A model generated the notes under the pieces. That model did no database searches. It was not told the DNA's origin and worked only from the letters and a program-made list of their open reading frames with translations. Shown one piece after another: positions 50,701 to 59,936 of a stretch of 64,000 nt of DNA. This DNA comes from Salvelinus alpinus (taxonomy: Eukaryota > Chordata > Actinopteri > Salmoniformes > Salmonidae), in NCBI RefSeq assembly GCF_045679555.1, contig NC_092091.1, positions 92,832,190 to 92,896,189 on the forward strand, given 5' to 3'. Position numbers and translations under genes: made by a program. Position 1 is the stretch's first letter. The number at the start of each line of letters is the position of its first letter.

Positions 50701-53700
50701 GACTGTCAGCAGAGTTTGACCTGTAGGAAAACAATGAGAGTTTGAACTCTTAAGTTCATGTGTGTGTGTGTGAACCCTACTTTGTAATATTGTATGAAAC
50801 ACAGTCTTACTTCTTCTGTCCAGAAGGTTGTGTGTGATCTTTAATGCATCCTCACTGTCCAAACTCTCCACTTCCTTATTGTCATCTGGTAATGGTTCCT
50901 GGCTGAAAGCAGTTGTCTGATCACTCTTCATTGATAGCAGGCTGGTTGTAGGGGATTCTGCTCTGGGCTTCTGGACACTGAACAAAACAGGGAGACAGAT
51001 CACCTCATCAATACCTCATCAATACCTCATCTACATCATTTTAACAACTGTATAGTGGAACCTTCTACTGTATAAGTCCTGATGTTTCTTTACAAAGCTC
51101 AAACAGAAATTTGCATCCTATAGCACAAACTCCAAAATGTTCTGGGACACTGTAAAGTCCATGGAGAATTAGAGCACCTCCTCCCAGCTGCCCACTGCAC
51201 TGAAGATAGGAAACACTGTCACCACCGATAAATCCACGATAATCGAGAATTTCAATAAGCATTTTTCTACGGCTGGCCATGCTTTCCACCTGGCTACCCC
51301 TACCCCGGTCAACAGCTCTGCACCCCCCACAGCAACTTGCCCAAGCCTCCCCCATTTCTCCTTCACCTAAATCCAGATAGCTAATGTTCTGAAAGATCTG
51401 CAAAATCTGGACCCCTACAAATCAGCTGGGCTAGACAATCTGGACCATCTCTTTCCAAAATTTTCAGCCGCAATTGATGCAACCTATATTACTACCCTGT
51501 TCAACCTCTCTTTCGTATTGTCTGAGATCCCCAAAGATTTGAAAGCTGCCGCGGTCATCCTCCTCTTCAAAGGGGGAGACACGCTAGACCCAAACTGCTA
51601 CAGACCTATATCCATCCTACCCTGCCTTTCTAAGGTCTTCGAAAGCCAAGTTAACAAACAGATCACCGACCATTTCGAATCCCACCGTACCTTCTCCGCT
51701 ATGCAATCTGGTATCCGAGCTGGTCATGGGTGCACCTCAGCCACGCTCAAGGTCCTAAACGATATCATAACCGCCATCGATAAAAGACAATACTGTGCAG
51801 CCGTATTCATCGACCTGGCCGAGGCTTTCGACTCTGTCAATCACCGCATTCTTATCGGCAGACTCAACAGCCTTTGTTTCTCAAATGACTTCCTCGCCTG
51901 GTTCACCAACTACTTCTCAGACTGAGTTCAGTGTGTCAAATCAGAGGGCCTGTTGTCCGGACCTCTGGCAGTCTCTATGGGGGTGCCACAAGGTTCAAAT
52001 TTAGGGCCGACTCTTTTCTCTGTGTACATCAATGATGTCACTCTTGCTGCTGGTCCTTCCGTGGCCTCCAACTGCTCTTAAATGCAAGTCAAACTAAATG
52101 CATGCTCTTTAACCGATCGCTGCCCACACCTGCCCGCCCATCTAGCATCACTACTCTGGACAGTTCTGACTTAGAATATGTGGACAACTACAAATACCTA
52201 GGTGTCTGGTTAAACTATAAACTCTCCTTCCAGACTAACATTAACTTAATTAATAACATTAATATTTATGTTTATATTATGTTTATATATTTATTTAATT
52301 AATGTTTCATTAATAACATTAAGTATCTCCAATCCAAAATTAAATCTAGAATCGGCTTCTTATTTCGCAACAAAGCATCCTTCACTCATGCTGCCAAACA
52401 TACCATCGTAAAACTTACTATCCTACCGATCCTTGACTTCGATGATGTCATTTACAAAATAGCCTCCAACACTTTACTCAGCAAATTGGATGCAGTCTAT
52501 CACAGTGCCATCCGTTTTGTCACCAAAGCCCCATATACTACCCACCACTGCGACCTGTATGCTCTCGTTGGCTGACCCTCGTTTCATATTCGTCGCCAAA
52601 CCCACTGGCTCCAGGTCATCTATAAGTCTTTGCTAGGTAAACCTCCACCTTATCTCAGCTCACTGGTCACCATAGCAGCACCCACCCGTAGCACTCGCTC
52701 CAGCAGGTATATTTCGCTGGTCACCCTCAAAGCCAACTCCTCATTTGGCCGCCTTTCCTTCCATTTCTCTGCTGCCAATGACTGGAACGAATTGCAAAAA
52801 TCACTGAAGCTGGAGACTCATATATCCCTCATTAACCTTAAGCATCAGCTGTCAGAGCAGCTTACAGATCACTGCACCTGTACACAGCCCATCTGTAAAT
52901 AGCTCACCCGACTACCTCATCCCCATATTGTTATTTATTTTGCTCTTTTGCACCCCAGTATCTCTACTTGTACATTTATCTTCTACACGTCCATCACTCC
53001 AGTGTTTAATTGCTAAATTTGTCACGTTCCTGACCTGTTTTCTGTTAGTTTTGTATGTGTTAGTTGGTCAGGACGTGAGTTTGGGTGGGCAGTCTATGTT
53101 TTCTGTTTCTATGTTGGTTTAAAGGGTGACCTGATATGGCTCTCAATTAGAGGCAGGTGGTTTTCATTTCCTCTGATTGAGAGTCATATTAAGGTAGGTG
53201 TTTTCACACTTGTTTGTGGGTGGTTGTCTCCTGTGTCTGTGTTATGTTATGCCACATGGGACTGTTTCGGTTTTGTTTGTTCGTTTGTTCGGTTTATGTA
53301 GTCTGTTCCTGTTTTCATGCGTTCTTCGTTATACGTAAGTTCTTATGTTCAGGTGCGTCTACGTCGTTTGTTGTTTTGTAGTTTATCAAGTATAGTTCGT
53401 TTTGTGTCTTGTTTAACTTCTTATGGCTGCAACTGGCAGCACTGAGTAACCTGGAAAGAGGTGGCCATTTCAAACGGCCTCCTACTCAATTCTTGCTCGT
53501 ACAATATGCATATTATCGTTACTATTGGATAGAAAACACTCTCTAGTTTCTAAAACAGTTCTAATTATTTCTCTAAGTGAAACAGAACTCTTTTTACAGC
53601 CCATTTCCTATCCGGAAGTGAGATTTCCAAAATCGAGGTCTCTCTTCAAAAGCTTGTCTATAAAAGGGCATGTCACTTATGACTGTAGAAACACGCCATA

Positions 53701-55544
53701 CGCCTTCCCCTGGGTGTCATGCGGAAGTGAGAGCAGAAATGAGGTGATTATCTCGTTCAGGGATTGAATACAACCTCTTTGATTGAGAGGACCGCCATTT
53801 ATTTTTTGTTGGGAGGCGCGATTTGGACCTGGTGTCGCCTCCTGGAAAACCGTCGTTATTGATGAATATGATCTCTGGCTTCGATTTTATTCGATACATG
53901 TCACAATATCATCCTAAAGTATGTTTTTTCAATATAGTTTAATTATATTATTTAAATTTTTTCGGGACTTTAGACGTGATGCGTTGGAGGAATTTCTTCA
54001 TGAAGGAGAGGTTAGCGCCGCACGGCCAGTGTGCTTGCTAATTCAAGAGGGAAATAGTTCTTTCTGGACCCAAACAAAGACACTTCTGAACAAAGGACCC
54101 CTTGTACAACATTCTGATGGAAGATCAACAAAGATAAGGACCCAATTTGGGATGCTATTTCATAAATCTGTCGAGCTATGCTATCGCTACCGATTACTTG
54201 GAATCAATGCTGTTGTGTGTTAGCCATTGCAGTAAGCTAATATAACGATATATTGTGTTTTCGCTGTAAAACACTTCAAAAATCGGAAATATTGTCTGTA
54301 TTCACAAGATCTTTGTCTTTCATTTTGCTATACACCATATATTTTTCTGAAATGTTTTATGATGAGTAATTAGGTATTTGACGTTGGTGTCTGTATTTAC
54401 TCTGGCTACTCCCGTGCTATTTCTGACTGTAGCTATGATGGTAGCATCAATGTAAAACTGATTTATAGCTCAAATATGCACATTTTTCGAACAAAATATA
54501 GATTTATTGTGTAACATGTTATAGGACTGTCATCTGAGGAAGTTGTTTCTAGGTTTGTTTGGTTGGATCTTGGTTAGTTAGGTTGGCTTTGTGCATGCTA
54601 CCTGTGCTGTGAAAAATGTCTGTCCTCTTTTGTATTTGGTGGTGAACTAATATAAATATACGTGGTGTTTTTGCTGTAAAACATTTTAAAAATCGGACAC
54701 GTTGGCTGGATTAACAAGATGTTTATCTTTCAAATGCTGTATTGGACTTGTTAATGTGTGAAAGTTAAATATTTTTAAAAAATAGCTTTTGAATTTCGCG
54801 CCCTGCACTTGAGCTGGATGTTGTCATAAGTGTACCGGTGTCGGGCTTGCAGCCCAAACAGGATTTATATAAATAATATGTCATCACACAACGCTGCATT
54901 TTGGTTCAATCCCTGCTCCTCCTCTTCGGATGAAGAGGAGGAGGAAAGCCGTTACAAAATTGTAATTATTTCGCCACTATGGCCTATTTATTGCCTTACC
55001 TCCCTAATCTTACTTCATTTGCACACACTGTATATAGACTTTGCTATTATGGTTATTGATTGTACGTTTGTTTATTCCATGTGTAACTCTGTGTTGTTGT
55101 TTGTGTTGAACTGCTTTGCTTTATCTTGGCCAGGTCGCAGTTGTAAATGAGAACTTGTTCTCAACTGGCCTACCTGGTTAAATAAAGGTGAAATCTTTTT
55201 ATTTTTTTATTTAAGCTACAGTCTGCAATTGGTAAATCAATTTTTGGCCTTTTGAATTAATGATCTAGACCATTTGATGTAATTTGGTAACACTTTTCTC
55301 TTTAAATAACTATATTTACAATTGATCTCTCTTACCTCTTAGAACTGGTGTCTTGAGGAAGACTCTTTTTAGAGGGTGTGGCCCCCTCCTCTCGGTCAGA
55401 ATACTTCCTCTTAGAGGCAGTGCCTCTCTTCTCGCTCTCCCCAGAGAGACTCATTTCAGAGGCAGTGGTCCCCTCCTCTCTCTCCCCAGAGAGACTAATT
55501 TCAGAGGCAGTGGTCTCCTCCTCTCTCTCTCCAGAGATACTCAT
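35712..55544 (-). CDS. NLRP1-like receptor, right copy (FISNA-NACHT-LRR-B30.2-FIIND-CARD), whole gene
   Basis: Inverted paralogue of the left gene with the same predicted role. Coding exons in transcription order: 55544-55336, 50977-50811, 50720-48920, 48836-48663, 48385-48212, 47935-47762, 45911-45738, 45476-45303, 44483-44437, 44300-43733, 42713-42526, 41899-41862, 41178-41114, 40981-40767, 40578-40322, 39695-39561, 39433-39301, 39202-39173, 36663-36381, 35718-35712. The sum is 5013 nt, giving 1670 residues plus a stop; all phases match and there is no internal stop. Rough residues: N-terminal repeats 1-70, FISNA-NACHT exon 126-726, LRR 726-1016, B30.2 1032-1221, 16-residue repeats 1221-1284, FIIND 1297-1575, CARD 1575-1669. 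Compared with the left gene it has one LRR exon fewer and a longer first exon and repeat exon. Intron 1 is 4.4 kb because of nested retroelements. It converges on the left gene. Confidence 0.82.
35788..36220. repeat. 36-bp minisatellite, 12 copies (right)
   Basis: Twelve nearly identical copies of the unit seen three times in the left arm. The uniformity suggests recent expansion. The period is a multiple of three, which gives spurious 160-170-codon frames on the minus strand. Confidence 0.95.
36381..36663 (-). CDS. Right gene CARD exon
   Basis: A 283-bp exon encoding the CARD, nearly the same as the left copy. Differences include [10 protein letters not shown] for RPELIQRAKN in helix 1-2, SKDMIG for SKGMIG, and VMEAC for VMGAC. 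The helix pattern is kept, so it should still fold. The acceptor is CCCTTCAG. Confidence 0.9.
37583..37867 (+). pseudogene. Tc1-like transposase remnant
   Basis: A 95-codon frame with [18 protein letters not shown] and [20 protein letters not shown]. The catalytic Asp of FQQDN remains, but the Asp-Leu-Asn-Pro-Ile-Glu box is destroyed (YLNLLGNLW has no Glu). The DNA-binding half is deleted. Confidence 0.75.
37905..38625. repeat. 40-bp satellite derived from the Tc1 3' region, about 18 copies
   Basis: Unit TGACTCTTAGAGACTTACCC followed by AAGAAGACTCCCAGCTGTAA. Outside the array the same text occurs once as part of the Tc1 element, which identifies the seed. Variants AAGA and AGGA alternate in a partly regular order. 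Confidence 0.93.
38878..39107. repeat. 34-bp tandem repeat
   Basis: Seven copies of a 34-bp unit with TCATGAAGACCTTCATCACC. The left arm has the corresponding text once, near 24612. Confidence 0.9.
39173..39695 (-). CDS. Right gene exons for FIIND, UPA half
   Basis: Three exons (39695-39561, 39433-39301, 39202-39173) with the same lengths as in the left gene (135, 133, 30 bp). The first has only the outer acceptor TTTGTAG; the inner AG of the left copy is CGG here. The N-terminal part differs ([14 protein letters not shown] for DQMSQGYKEFLLPS) while the rest is conserved. Confidence 0.8.
39830..40190. repeat. Interspersed repeat in the FIIND intron (right)
   Basis: Inverted partner of 23525-23897. 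Same fish-wide LINE/SINE-type sequence, no coding content. Confidence 0.5.
40322..41178 (-). CDS. Right gene exons for FIIND, ZU5 half with cleavage site
   Basis: Three exons (41178-41114, 40981-40767, 40578-40322). The motif [14 protein letters not shown] holds the candidate cleavage pair F1429-S1430 (codons at 40457-40462), and VLHVEEHG supplies the His at residue 1403. All functional positions seen in the left copy are kept. Exon lengths 65, 215 and 257 bp match exactly. Confidence 0.85.
41205..41335. mobile_element. Hairpin MITE (right copy)
   Basis: Inverted partner of 22371-22505 with the same foldback halves (GACACAGATTGAGTCTAG and GACTTAATCTGTGTC). Confidence 0.6.
41416..41812. repeat. 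83-bp minisatellite
   Basis: About 4.8 copies of an 83-bp unit with CTATATCCCAGTATGAATGG. The left arm has one copy near 22189-22260. Confidence 0.9.
41862..41899 (-). CDS. Right gene CxxC linker exon
   Basis: A 38-bp exon encoding [13 protein letters not shown], differing from the left copy by one residue. Same phase and splice signals. Confidence 0.75.
42526..42713 (-). CDS. Right gene repeat exon: four 16-residue units
   Basis: A 188-bp exon equal to the 44-bp left exon plus three extra 48-bp units. Each unit encodes [16 protein letters not shown] or a close variant (one has GES for GEC, the last CCIK). Each copy carries the text ACACCAG that serves as the splice acceptor before the first unit, so the duplication spanned the intron-exon boundary and later units offer further in-frame acceptors. 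No known fold; it is a Gly/Cys/Pro-rich linker between B30.2 and FIIND. Confidence 0.75.
42939..43672. repeat. 53-bp minisatellite, about 14 copies (right)
   Basis: Same unit as at 17345-17718 but twice as many copies, with very few differences among them. Confidence 0.94.
43733..44300 (-). CDS. Right gene PRY-SPRY (B30.2) exon
   Basis: A 568-bp exon, four codons shorter than the left one ([10 protein letters not shown] versus a longer Ser-rich strand near the end). PRY and SPRY landmarks are present: [63 protein letters not shown]. The donor has the same TGA-in-GTGAGT arrangement. Differences from the left copy are concentrated in loops (for example [18 protein letters not shown] versus HFFQAGVRRRSINRPDSM). 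Confidence 0.9.
44437..44483 (-). CDS. Right gene short DHGGEC exon
   Basis: A 47-bp exon encoding [15 protein letters not shown], one residue from the left copy. It joins the LRRs to B30.2. Confidence 0.8.
44575..45118. repeat. 60-bp intronic minisatellite (right)
   Basis: Nine copies of the 60-bp unit shared with 15942-16437. Long frames on both strands (343, 230 and 184 codons) come from the period. Confidence 0.94.
45303..45476 (-). CDS. Right gene last LRR exon
   Basis: A 174-bp exon encoding [18 protein letters not shown] and [19 protein letters not shown]; almost the same as left exon 9. Confidence 0.88.
45605..45796. repeat. 96-bp tandem duplication across an exon-intron boundary
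   Basis: Two copies (45605-45700 and 45701-45796) that each contain the last 59 bases or so of the second-class LRR exon, its splice donor and the start of the intron. The exon-proximal donor at 45737 keeps the correct frame; the second donor lies 96 bp further into the intron. Confidence 0.85.
45738..45911 (-). CDS. Right gene second-class LRR exon
   Basis: A 174-bp exon ([34 protein letters not shown]). The last bases read TGTG|GTAAGT, so the junction codon is TGG instead of the GGG of the left copy. Confidence 0.86.
45968..46285. other. Unclassified insertion in a right LRR intron
   Basis: About 320 bp absent from the matching left intron, which is only 79 bp long. AAATAAACATTTGACTTTGG near 46180 followed by a T-rich stretch could be the R/U5 region of a solo LTR, but no clear ends or target duplication were found. 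Confidence 0.3.
46286..47728 (+). mobile_element. TTAA-bounded element, copy D
   Basis: A 1.44-kb unit starting TTAACTTCTTTGATATAGGG and ending CCCAGGGAAGTTAA. It is related to copies A and E and is in a right LRR intron. The frames at 46599-46969 are not supported as genes. Confidence 0.65.
47762..47935 (-). CDS. Right gene LRR exon 6
   Basis: A 174-bp LRR exon with [19 protein letters not shown]. Together with its upstream intron it is a near-perfect duplicate of 48212-48660. Confidence 0.87.
48212..48385 (-). CDS. Right gene LRR exon 5
   Basis: A 174-bp LRR exon ([23 protein letters not shown]), nearly the same as exon 6; the flanking introns also match, so the exon-intron unit was tandemly duplicated recently. 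Confidence 0.87.
48663..48836 (-). CDS. Right gene LRR exon 4
   Basis: A 174-bp LRR exon that is the most divergent of the set ([19 protein letters not shown] in place of [11 protein letters not shown]). It lacks the extra Glu codon of left exon 4. Confidence 0.87.
48920..50720 (-). CDS. Right gene exon 3: FISNA + NACHT + winged-helix/HD2
   Basis: A 1801-bp exon, no indel against the left copy. It has GIAGIGKT (Walker A), VFIFDGLDE (Walker B), [10 protein letters not shown] and [12 protein letters not shown]. Differences from the left copy cluster around the region after the Walker B/sensor block (for example [15 protein letters not shown] for [15 protein letters not shown], and [19 protein letters not shown] for [19 protein letters not shown]). 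All catalytic motifs are intact. Confidence 0.92.
50811..50977 (-). CDS. Right gene exon 2: linker
   Basis: A 167-bp exon as in the left gene; encodes [20 protein letters not shown] and ends [10 protein letters not shown]. Acceptor and donor are as in the left copy. Confidence 0.8.
51094..53019 (+). mobile_element. LINE (L2-like), 5' truncated and internally deleted
   Basis: A non-LTR retrotransposon antisense to the right gene, in its intron 1. Reverse-transcriptase segments are recognisable: [47 protein letters not shown], then [10 protein letters not shown] and the C-terminal [16 protein letters not shown]. The block holding the catalytic Asp pair is deleted between about 52075 and 52090. 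A stop near 51925 and later shifts confirm it is dead. The 3' end continues at 54962-55195, beyond a solo LTR. The left arm has the site without the LINE near 3637. Confidence 0.8.
51518..52902 (+). pseudogene. LINE reverse transcriptase pseudogene
   Basis: Frames at 51518-51925, 52102-52302 and 52630-52902 cover fingers/palm, thumb and C-terminal parts of one reverse transcriptase. The catalytic box is missing. A short internal expansion rich in TTAATTAATAAC at 52240-52320 adds a further break. Confidence 0.75.
53020..54956 (+). mobile_element. Solo Gypsy-type LTR, split by a TTAA element
   Basis: Starts TGTCACGTTCCTGACCTG and ends GAAAGCCGTTACA, with the 5-bp target duplication AAATT on both sides (53015-53019 and 54957-54961). 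The LTR halves are about 53020-53412 and 54860-54956; element E sits between them. No internal coding region remains, so this is a solo LTR left by recombination, inserted in the LINE tail. It belongs to a different family from the Gypsy element at 59392-64000. Confidence 0.75.
53413..54860 (+). mobile_element. TTAA-bounded element, copy E
   Basis: A roughly 1.45-kb unit starting TTAACTTCTTATGGCTGC inside the solo LTR. The right end is less clear and lies near TGCAGCCC (about 54850-54860). The frames at 53525-53767 and 53921-54223 are not supported as genes. Confidence 0.6.
54962..55195 (+). mobile_element. LINE 3' end, continued
   Basis: Sequence from GTAATTATTTCGCCACTATG to CCTGGTTAAATAAAGGTG is the 3' UTR of the LINE at 51094-53019, separated from it by the solo LTR. 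The frame at 54830-55150 overlaps LTR and LINE and is not a gene. Confidence 0.7.
55336..55544 (-). CDS. Right gene exon 1: N-terminal repeats
   Basis: A 209-bp exon encoding 70 residues: three units of the [15 protein letters not shown] type, then [20 protein letters not shown] and TSSKR. The left exon is 116 bp with two units; both end in phase 2. The start is the first ATG in frame and matches the left copy in context. Confidence 0.75.
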
Positions 55545-55723
55545 TTTAGATGTAAGTCACAGCTCACTCAGCTACAATATGAAATAAGAGATAAACAGTC
55601 AATATTTCTGAACATTGTTGCAAGTACCATTAACAATGACAAGACTTTTACTGTCCATGGTCACAGAGTTCTCACAACGACGTCACCTGCACCTGAAATT
55701 ACCTTGATAACTGCATTTGTCAG

Positions 55724-56198
55724 TTAAGCTGGGGGCAGTATTGAGTAGCTTTGATGAATAAGGTGTCCAGAGTAAACTGCCTGCTACTCAGGCCCAGTTA
55801 CTAATATATGCATATCATTAGTAGATTTGGATAGAAAACACTCTGAAGTTTCTAAACTGTTTGTATGATGTCTGTGAGTATAACAGAACTCATATGGCAG
55901 ACAAAAACCTGATTAAAAAATCCAACCAGGAAGTGGGAAATCTGAGGCTTGTAGGTTTTCAACTCATCGCCTATCGGATTTACAGTGGGATATTGGTCAT
56001 ATTGCACTTCCTAAGGCTTCCACTAGATGTCAACAGTCTTTAGCACCTTATTTGATGCTTCTACCCGGAAAGAGGGGGGAATGAGGGCTCTTTGTGCCAT
56101 GAGCTGACCAGGCGCGTTCACGTGAGAGTTAGCTTGCGTTCCATTGCATTTCTGAAGACAAAGGAATTCTCCGGTTGGAACATTATCGAAGATTTCTG
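55724..56198 (+). mobile_element. TTAA-bounded element, copy F (truncated)
   Basis: Begins TTAAGCTGGGGGCAGTATTG like copy A and follows it for about 475 bp, then stops at copy G. It is upstream of exon 1 of the right gene. The frame at 55861-56043 is the same as one in copy A and is not a gene. Confidence 0.6.
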
Positions 56199-58039
56199 TT
56201 AACCTCTAATTCCTCCCAAACCCGGATCCGGGAGCACCCCCCACAGTAAAAAAGCTGACTAGCATAGCCTAGCATAGCGTCACAAGTAAATACTAGCATC
56301 TAAATATCATTAAATCACAAGTCCAAGACACCAGATGAAAGATACACATCTTGTGAATCCAGCCATCATTTCTGATTTTTTTAAATGTTTTACAGGGAAG
56401 ACACAATATGTAAATCTATTAGCTAACCACGTTAGCAAAAGACACCACTTTTTTTACTCCACCAGTTTTTTACTCCATCAGTAGCTATCACAAATTCGAC
56501 CAAATAAAGATATATATATAGCCACTAACCAAGAAACAACTTCATAAGATGACAGTCTGATAACATATTTATTGTATAGCATATGTTTTGTTAGAAAAAT
56601 GTGCATATTTCAGGTATAAATCACAGTTCTACATTGCAGCTGCAATCTGAAATAGTGCCGAAGCTGCCAGAATAATTACAGAGACCAACGTCAAATATCT
56701 AATTACTCATCTTAAAACATTTCTGAAAAATACACAGCGTACAGCAAATGAAAGCCCAACTTCTTGTGAATCCAGCCAATATGTCAGATTTTTTAAGTGT
56801 TTTACAGCGAAAACACAATATAGCATTATATTAGCTTAGCACAATATCCAGAAACACAAGCAATTTACCAGCAGCACAGGTTAGCGATCGTAACAATACA
56901 GCAAAAGATATATAATTTTTGACTAACCTTGATATACTTCGTCAGATGACAGTCCTGTAACATCATATTACACAATGCATATAGGTTTTGTTCGAAAATG
57001 TGCATATTTAGCAGCACAAATCGTGGTTATACAATGTGATCAGTGGCAACAGGTCATGCATTCTGACCGGCGCCATCTTGGAAAGGCACCTAAGTTTACG
57101 ATTATTTATCGATTAGATTGACTAAAAAATACAGGTTGGACAGCAAATGAAAGATGCATTAGTTATTAATGCAACCGCTGAGTTAGATTTTTAAAATTAA
57201 CGTTACTAGACATACAGTGTGCGTTACAGCCAGACTAGTGCCGCAATAATGGCGGACAAATGCGTTTACATTTTTCCACATAAATACGGAATAACATCAT
57301 AAATAGCTCTTACTTTTGGACGAGCTTCCATCAGAATGTTGGGCAAGGTGTCCTTTGTCCAAAAGAATCGTTGCTTGGTTGTAAAACGTCGTCTTCAACT
57401 TCGGAATTAGCAGCTAACAATAGCTATGTGGCCACAACATGCCCAAATCCCCAAAACGCAATACTAAGGAAATTCCGAAAATAGCAATATACTCGCATAA
57501 ACTGATATAACTCGGTTTAAAATAACTTCGTTATGATGTTTCTAACACCTATATCGAATTAAATTGCAGACGGATACATCTAAGGCCGATAACTGAGCGT
57601 TCCAAAATTTCATCCTGAGGTCTTGCTTCGCGTCATGACGTACGGCAAAAAGAGAGGTCCCTTCGTTCCTTGGAGCTTTATAAGCTCTGAGATCTACGTA
57701 GACACTCCATTCCAATTCTCATTGGTTACTGACATCCAGGGGAAGGCGGGTGCAGTTCATGTCGACCCATAGGATACATACAGAGTTTTAAACTGATCTG
57801 AGAACAGAGCCTCGTTTTCAGACCTTCGCAGTTCCTGTCATGATTTTCGCTGCAAAACGAGTTCTGTTTCACCCACAGACATAATTCAAACGGTTTTAGA
57901 AACTAGAGATTGTTTTCTATCCAATAGTAATAATAATATGCATATTGTACGAGCAAGAATTGAGTATGAGGCAGTTTAATTTGGAGACGATATTTTCCAA
58001 AGTGGAAACAGCACCGCCTATATTGAGAAAAGGTTTTAA
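56199..58039 (-). mobile_element. TTAA-bounded element, copy G
   Basis: A 1.84-kb unit in reverse orientation, TTAA at 56199-56202 and 58036-58039, closely related to copies B and C. The sequence after its right end (CCAGAAATGATTTGATATTG) matches, in reverse, the left arm near 1160-1185 next to GGTTAACA, so the left arm preserves the target. Confidence 0.65.
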
Positions 58040-58597
58040 CCAGAAATGATTTGATATTGATATAAACATGCCTGCATTGGGTCTTTAAAGCTAGAATCCT
58101 TAGTTGCTACATCCATGTTTGGACTTATAAATGAATGATATACTGATTCATTCTTGAAGAATCTAACTTATAAATGTCTCATGAGCTCAGTTCAACTGTT
58201 GTCCTCCATCAGAACCCAAAATATAAGCTTGTTTAACTCCAATGTTTGTAAAAACACCATAGCCTTAAAACATGGTTAAAACTGTAATTTAATGTTGATA
58301 TCATGTATGGTCAGTCCTTGCATCCATAGCTCCATCTATGAATTTAAAAACCCTTAGCCTACAATGGTCGCACCCCCGCGGAAATCAAATTAACATAAAA
58401 CAATCCCATCGAAAAACTTTTTTTTTGCATGGGCTGCGTCTTAATCCACACCATCCGCCGATATCGCCCTTCAGCATCTGCGGTGAAAGGTGGTAGAGCT
58501 AGAGCGGTGTTGGTCAGACCATGAGACATCCTGAAAATAGTTTTTCTCACATAATGTTACGTAGCTTCCGAATGGTTTGGCCTACAAACTAAACTCA
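58040..58597. repeat. Outer end of right palindrome arm
   Basis: Inverted partner of about 643-1185. Homology stops near 58597, where a minisatellite begins on this side and the Tc1 remnant lies on the other. Confidence 0.6.
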
Positions 58598-58599
58598 GG

Positions 58600-58866
58600 G
58601 GGAAGTCGGAGATGTTTACATTAAGCAGAGAGGAAGAGGTGTATCGAAGGGGGAAGTCGGAGATGTTTACATTAAGCAGAGAGGAAGAGGTGAAGCGACA
58701 GGGGGAAGTCAGAGATGTTTACATTAAGCAGAGAGGAAGAGGTGTAGCGACAGGGGGAAGTCAGAGATGTTTACATTAAGCAGAGAGGTAGAGGTGAAGC
58801 GACAGGGGGAAGTCAGAGATGTTTACATTAAGCAGAGAGGTAGAGGTGAAGCGACAGGGGTAAGTT
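58600..58866. repeat. 52-bp tandem repeat at the palindrome edge
   Basis: Five copies of a unit of about 52 bp containing GAGATGTTTACATTAAGCAG. It directly abuts the end of inverted homology. Confidence 0.9.
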
Positions 58867-59329
58867 GGCAGAAAATCACTCCCACCAATCGAGGATTTTT
58901 TGTATGGAGGTGAATTTGGTCAGCAAAAAAACCTATGGCTTATTTGCTGCGTGTGGTTTATTTGATCAAATAGAAGTTTTGTAATGATTGGGTTGTTACA
59001 AGTGGACTGATATAAGTTGGACACATGACATCCCGGCAACAAGGAGAAAATTAACCTTTATATCGGAATATATCTTTTTAAAATATGACCTTAACCAGAC
59101 TGCTAACCTTGTGCCTAAGCATGACCTTAAATTAAGACCAAAAAGAAAATTCGTTTTTATTTATTTTTATGATAGAACAAATTTGGACTTTGTGGCTGTG
59201 GTAACTAGTGGAAACCGTTATGCCCGTTTTTCACACGCGTGTATCTGCCCTGTCATTGGCTAGAATGCTCCCACCTGATCTGCCTTCCATTTTTAAAGAC
59301 ATTTTAATTGTTAGAGCACTATAGTACCT
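58867..59329. other. Unassigned DNA outside the palindrome
   Basis: No gene, array or element is supported. The 91-codon frame at 58988-59263 has no recognisable features. Confidence 0.4.
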
Positions 59330-59391
59330 TTTAATTTTATTTCACCTTTATTTAACCAGGTAAGCCAGTTGAGAACAAGTTTGTTATGCTG
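59330..59391 (-). mobile_element. LINE 3' tail fragment
   Basis: TTTCACCTTTATTTAACCAG is the reverse of the LINE tail seen at 55160-55195. The Gypsy element has inserted into it. Confidence 0.55.
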
Positions 59392-59924
59392 TTGAATGAG
59401 GACCCAAAAGCGACGTAATAGTAACAGAGTCTTTATTCCAGTATAAAACAAATAATGATTCTCCTGGAAATCCAAAACAGGAAACTGAAATCCTCTCGTC
59501 AAAAGAGAGGAACGACTGGAGACGCGACCACAGACTGCAGGTCGCTTCAGGAAGGCACTGGCCGTAGCTGACCTAGACACCTGCTCACACGCAGCATCTG
59601 AAGAAGGCAAAGGACACGACAGGGCGGAACAAGGACACAGGAACAGCAAACATCAAACAAGAATCCGACAAGGACAGAAGCGGAAAACAGAGGGAGAAAT
59701 AGGGACTCTAATCAGAGGGCAAAATAGGGGACAGGTGTGAAAGAGTAAATGAGGTCGTTAGGAGAATGAGAAACAGCTGGGAGCAGGAACGGAACGATAG
59801 AGAGAGAGAGAGCGGGAGAGGGAGAGAGGGAGGAGGAGAGAGAGAGAGAAAGAGAAAGAACCTAATAAGACCAGCAGAGGGAAGCACAGGGACAAGACAT
59901 GATAATCAATGACAAAACATGACA
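59392..59924 (-). mobile_element. Gypsy element 3' LTR
   Basis: On the minus strand it runs from TGTCATGTTTTGTCATTG (59924) to CAACAGCATAACA (59392), 533 bp, with TG...CA ends. A polypurine tract (GAGTGGGGGGGTAC) lies just upstream of it on that strand, as expected for a 3' LTR. A GA-rich stretch at 59793-59860 is inside the LTR. The 5' LTR lies beyond the window. Confidence 0.8.
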
Positions 59925-59936
59925 GTACCCCCCCAC

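Larger units (their letters stand above)
31685..58597 (-). repeat. Right arm of the giant palindrome
   Basis: Inverted partner of 643-29325. It carries its own insertions (LINE, solo LTR, TTAA copies D-G, the longer Tc1) and longer minisatellites. Confidence 0.85.

Noticed and set aside
53525-54223. Frames of 80 and 100 codons in copy E
   Set aside because: Inside a non-coding TTAA element; not kept in the other copies of the family.
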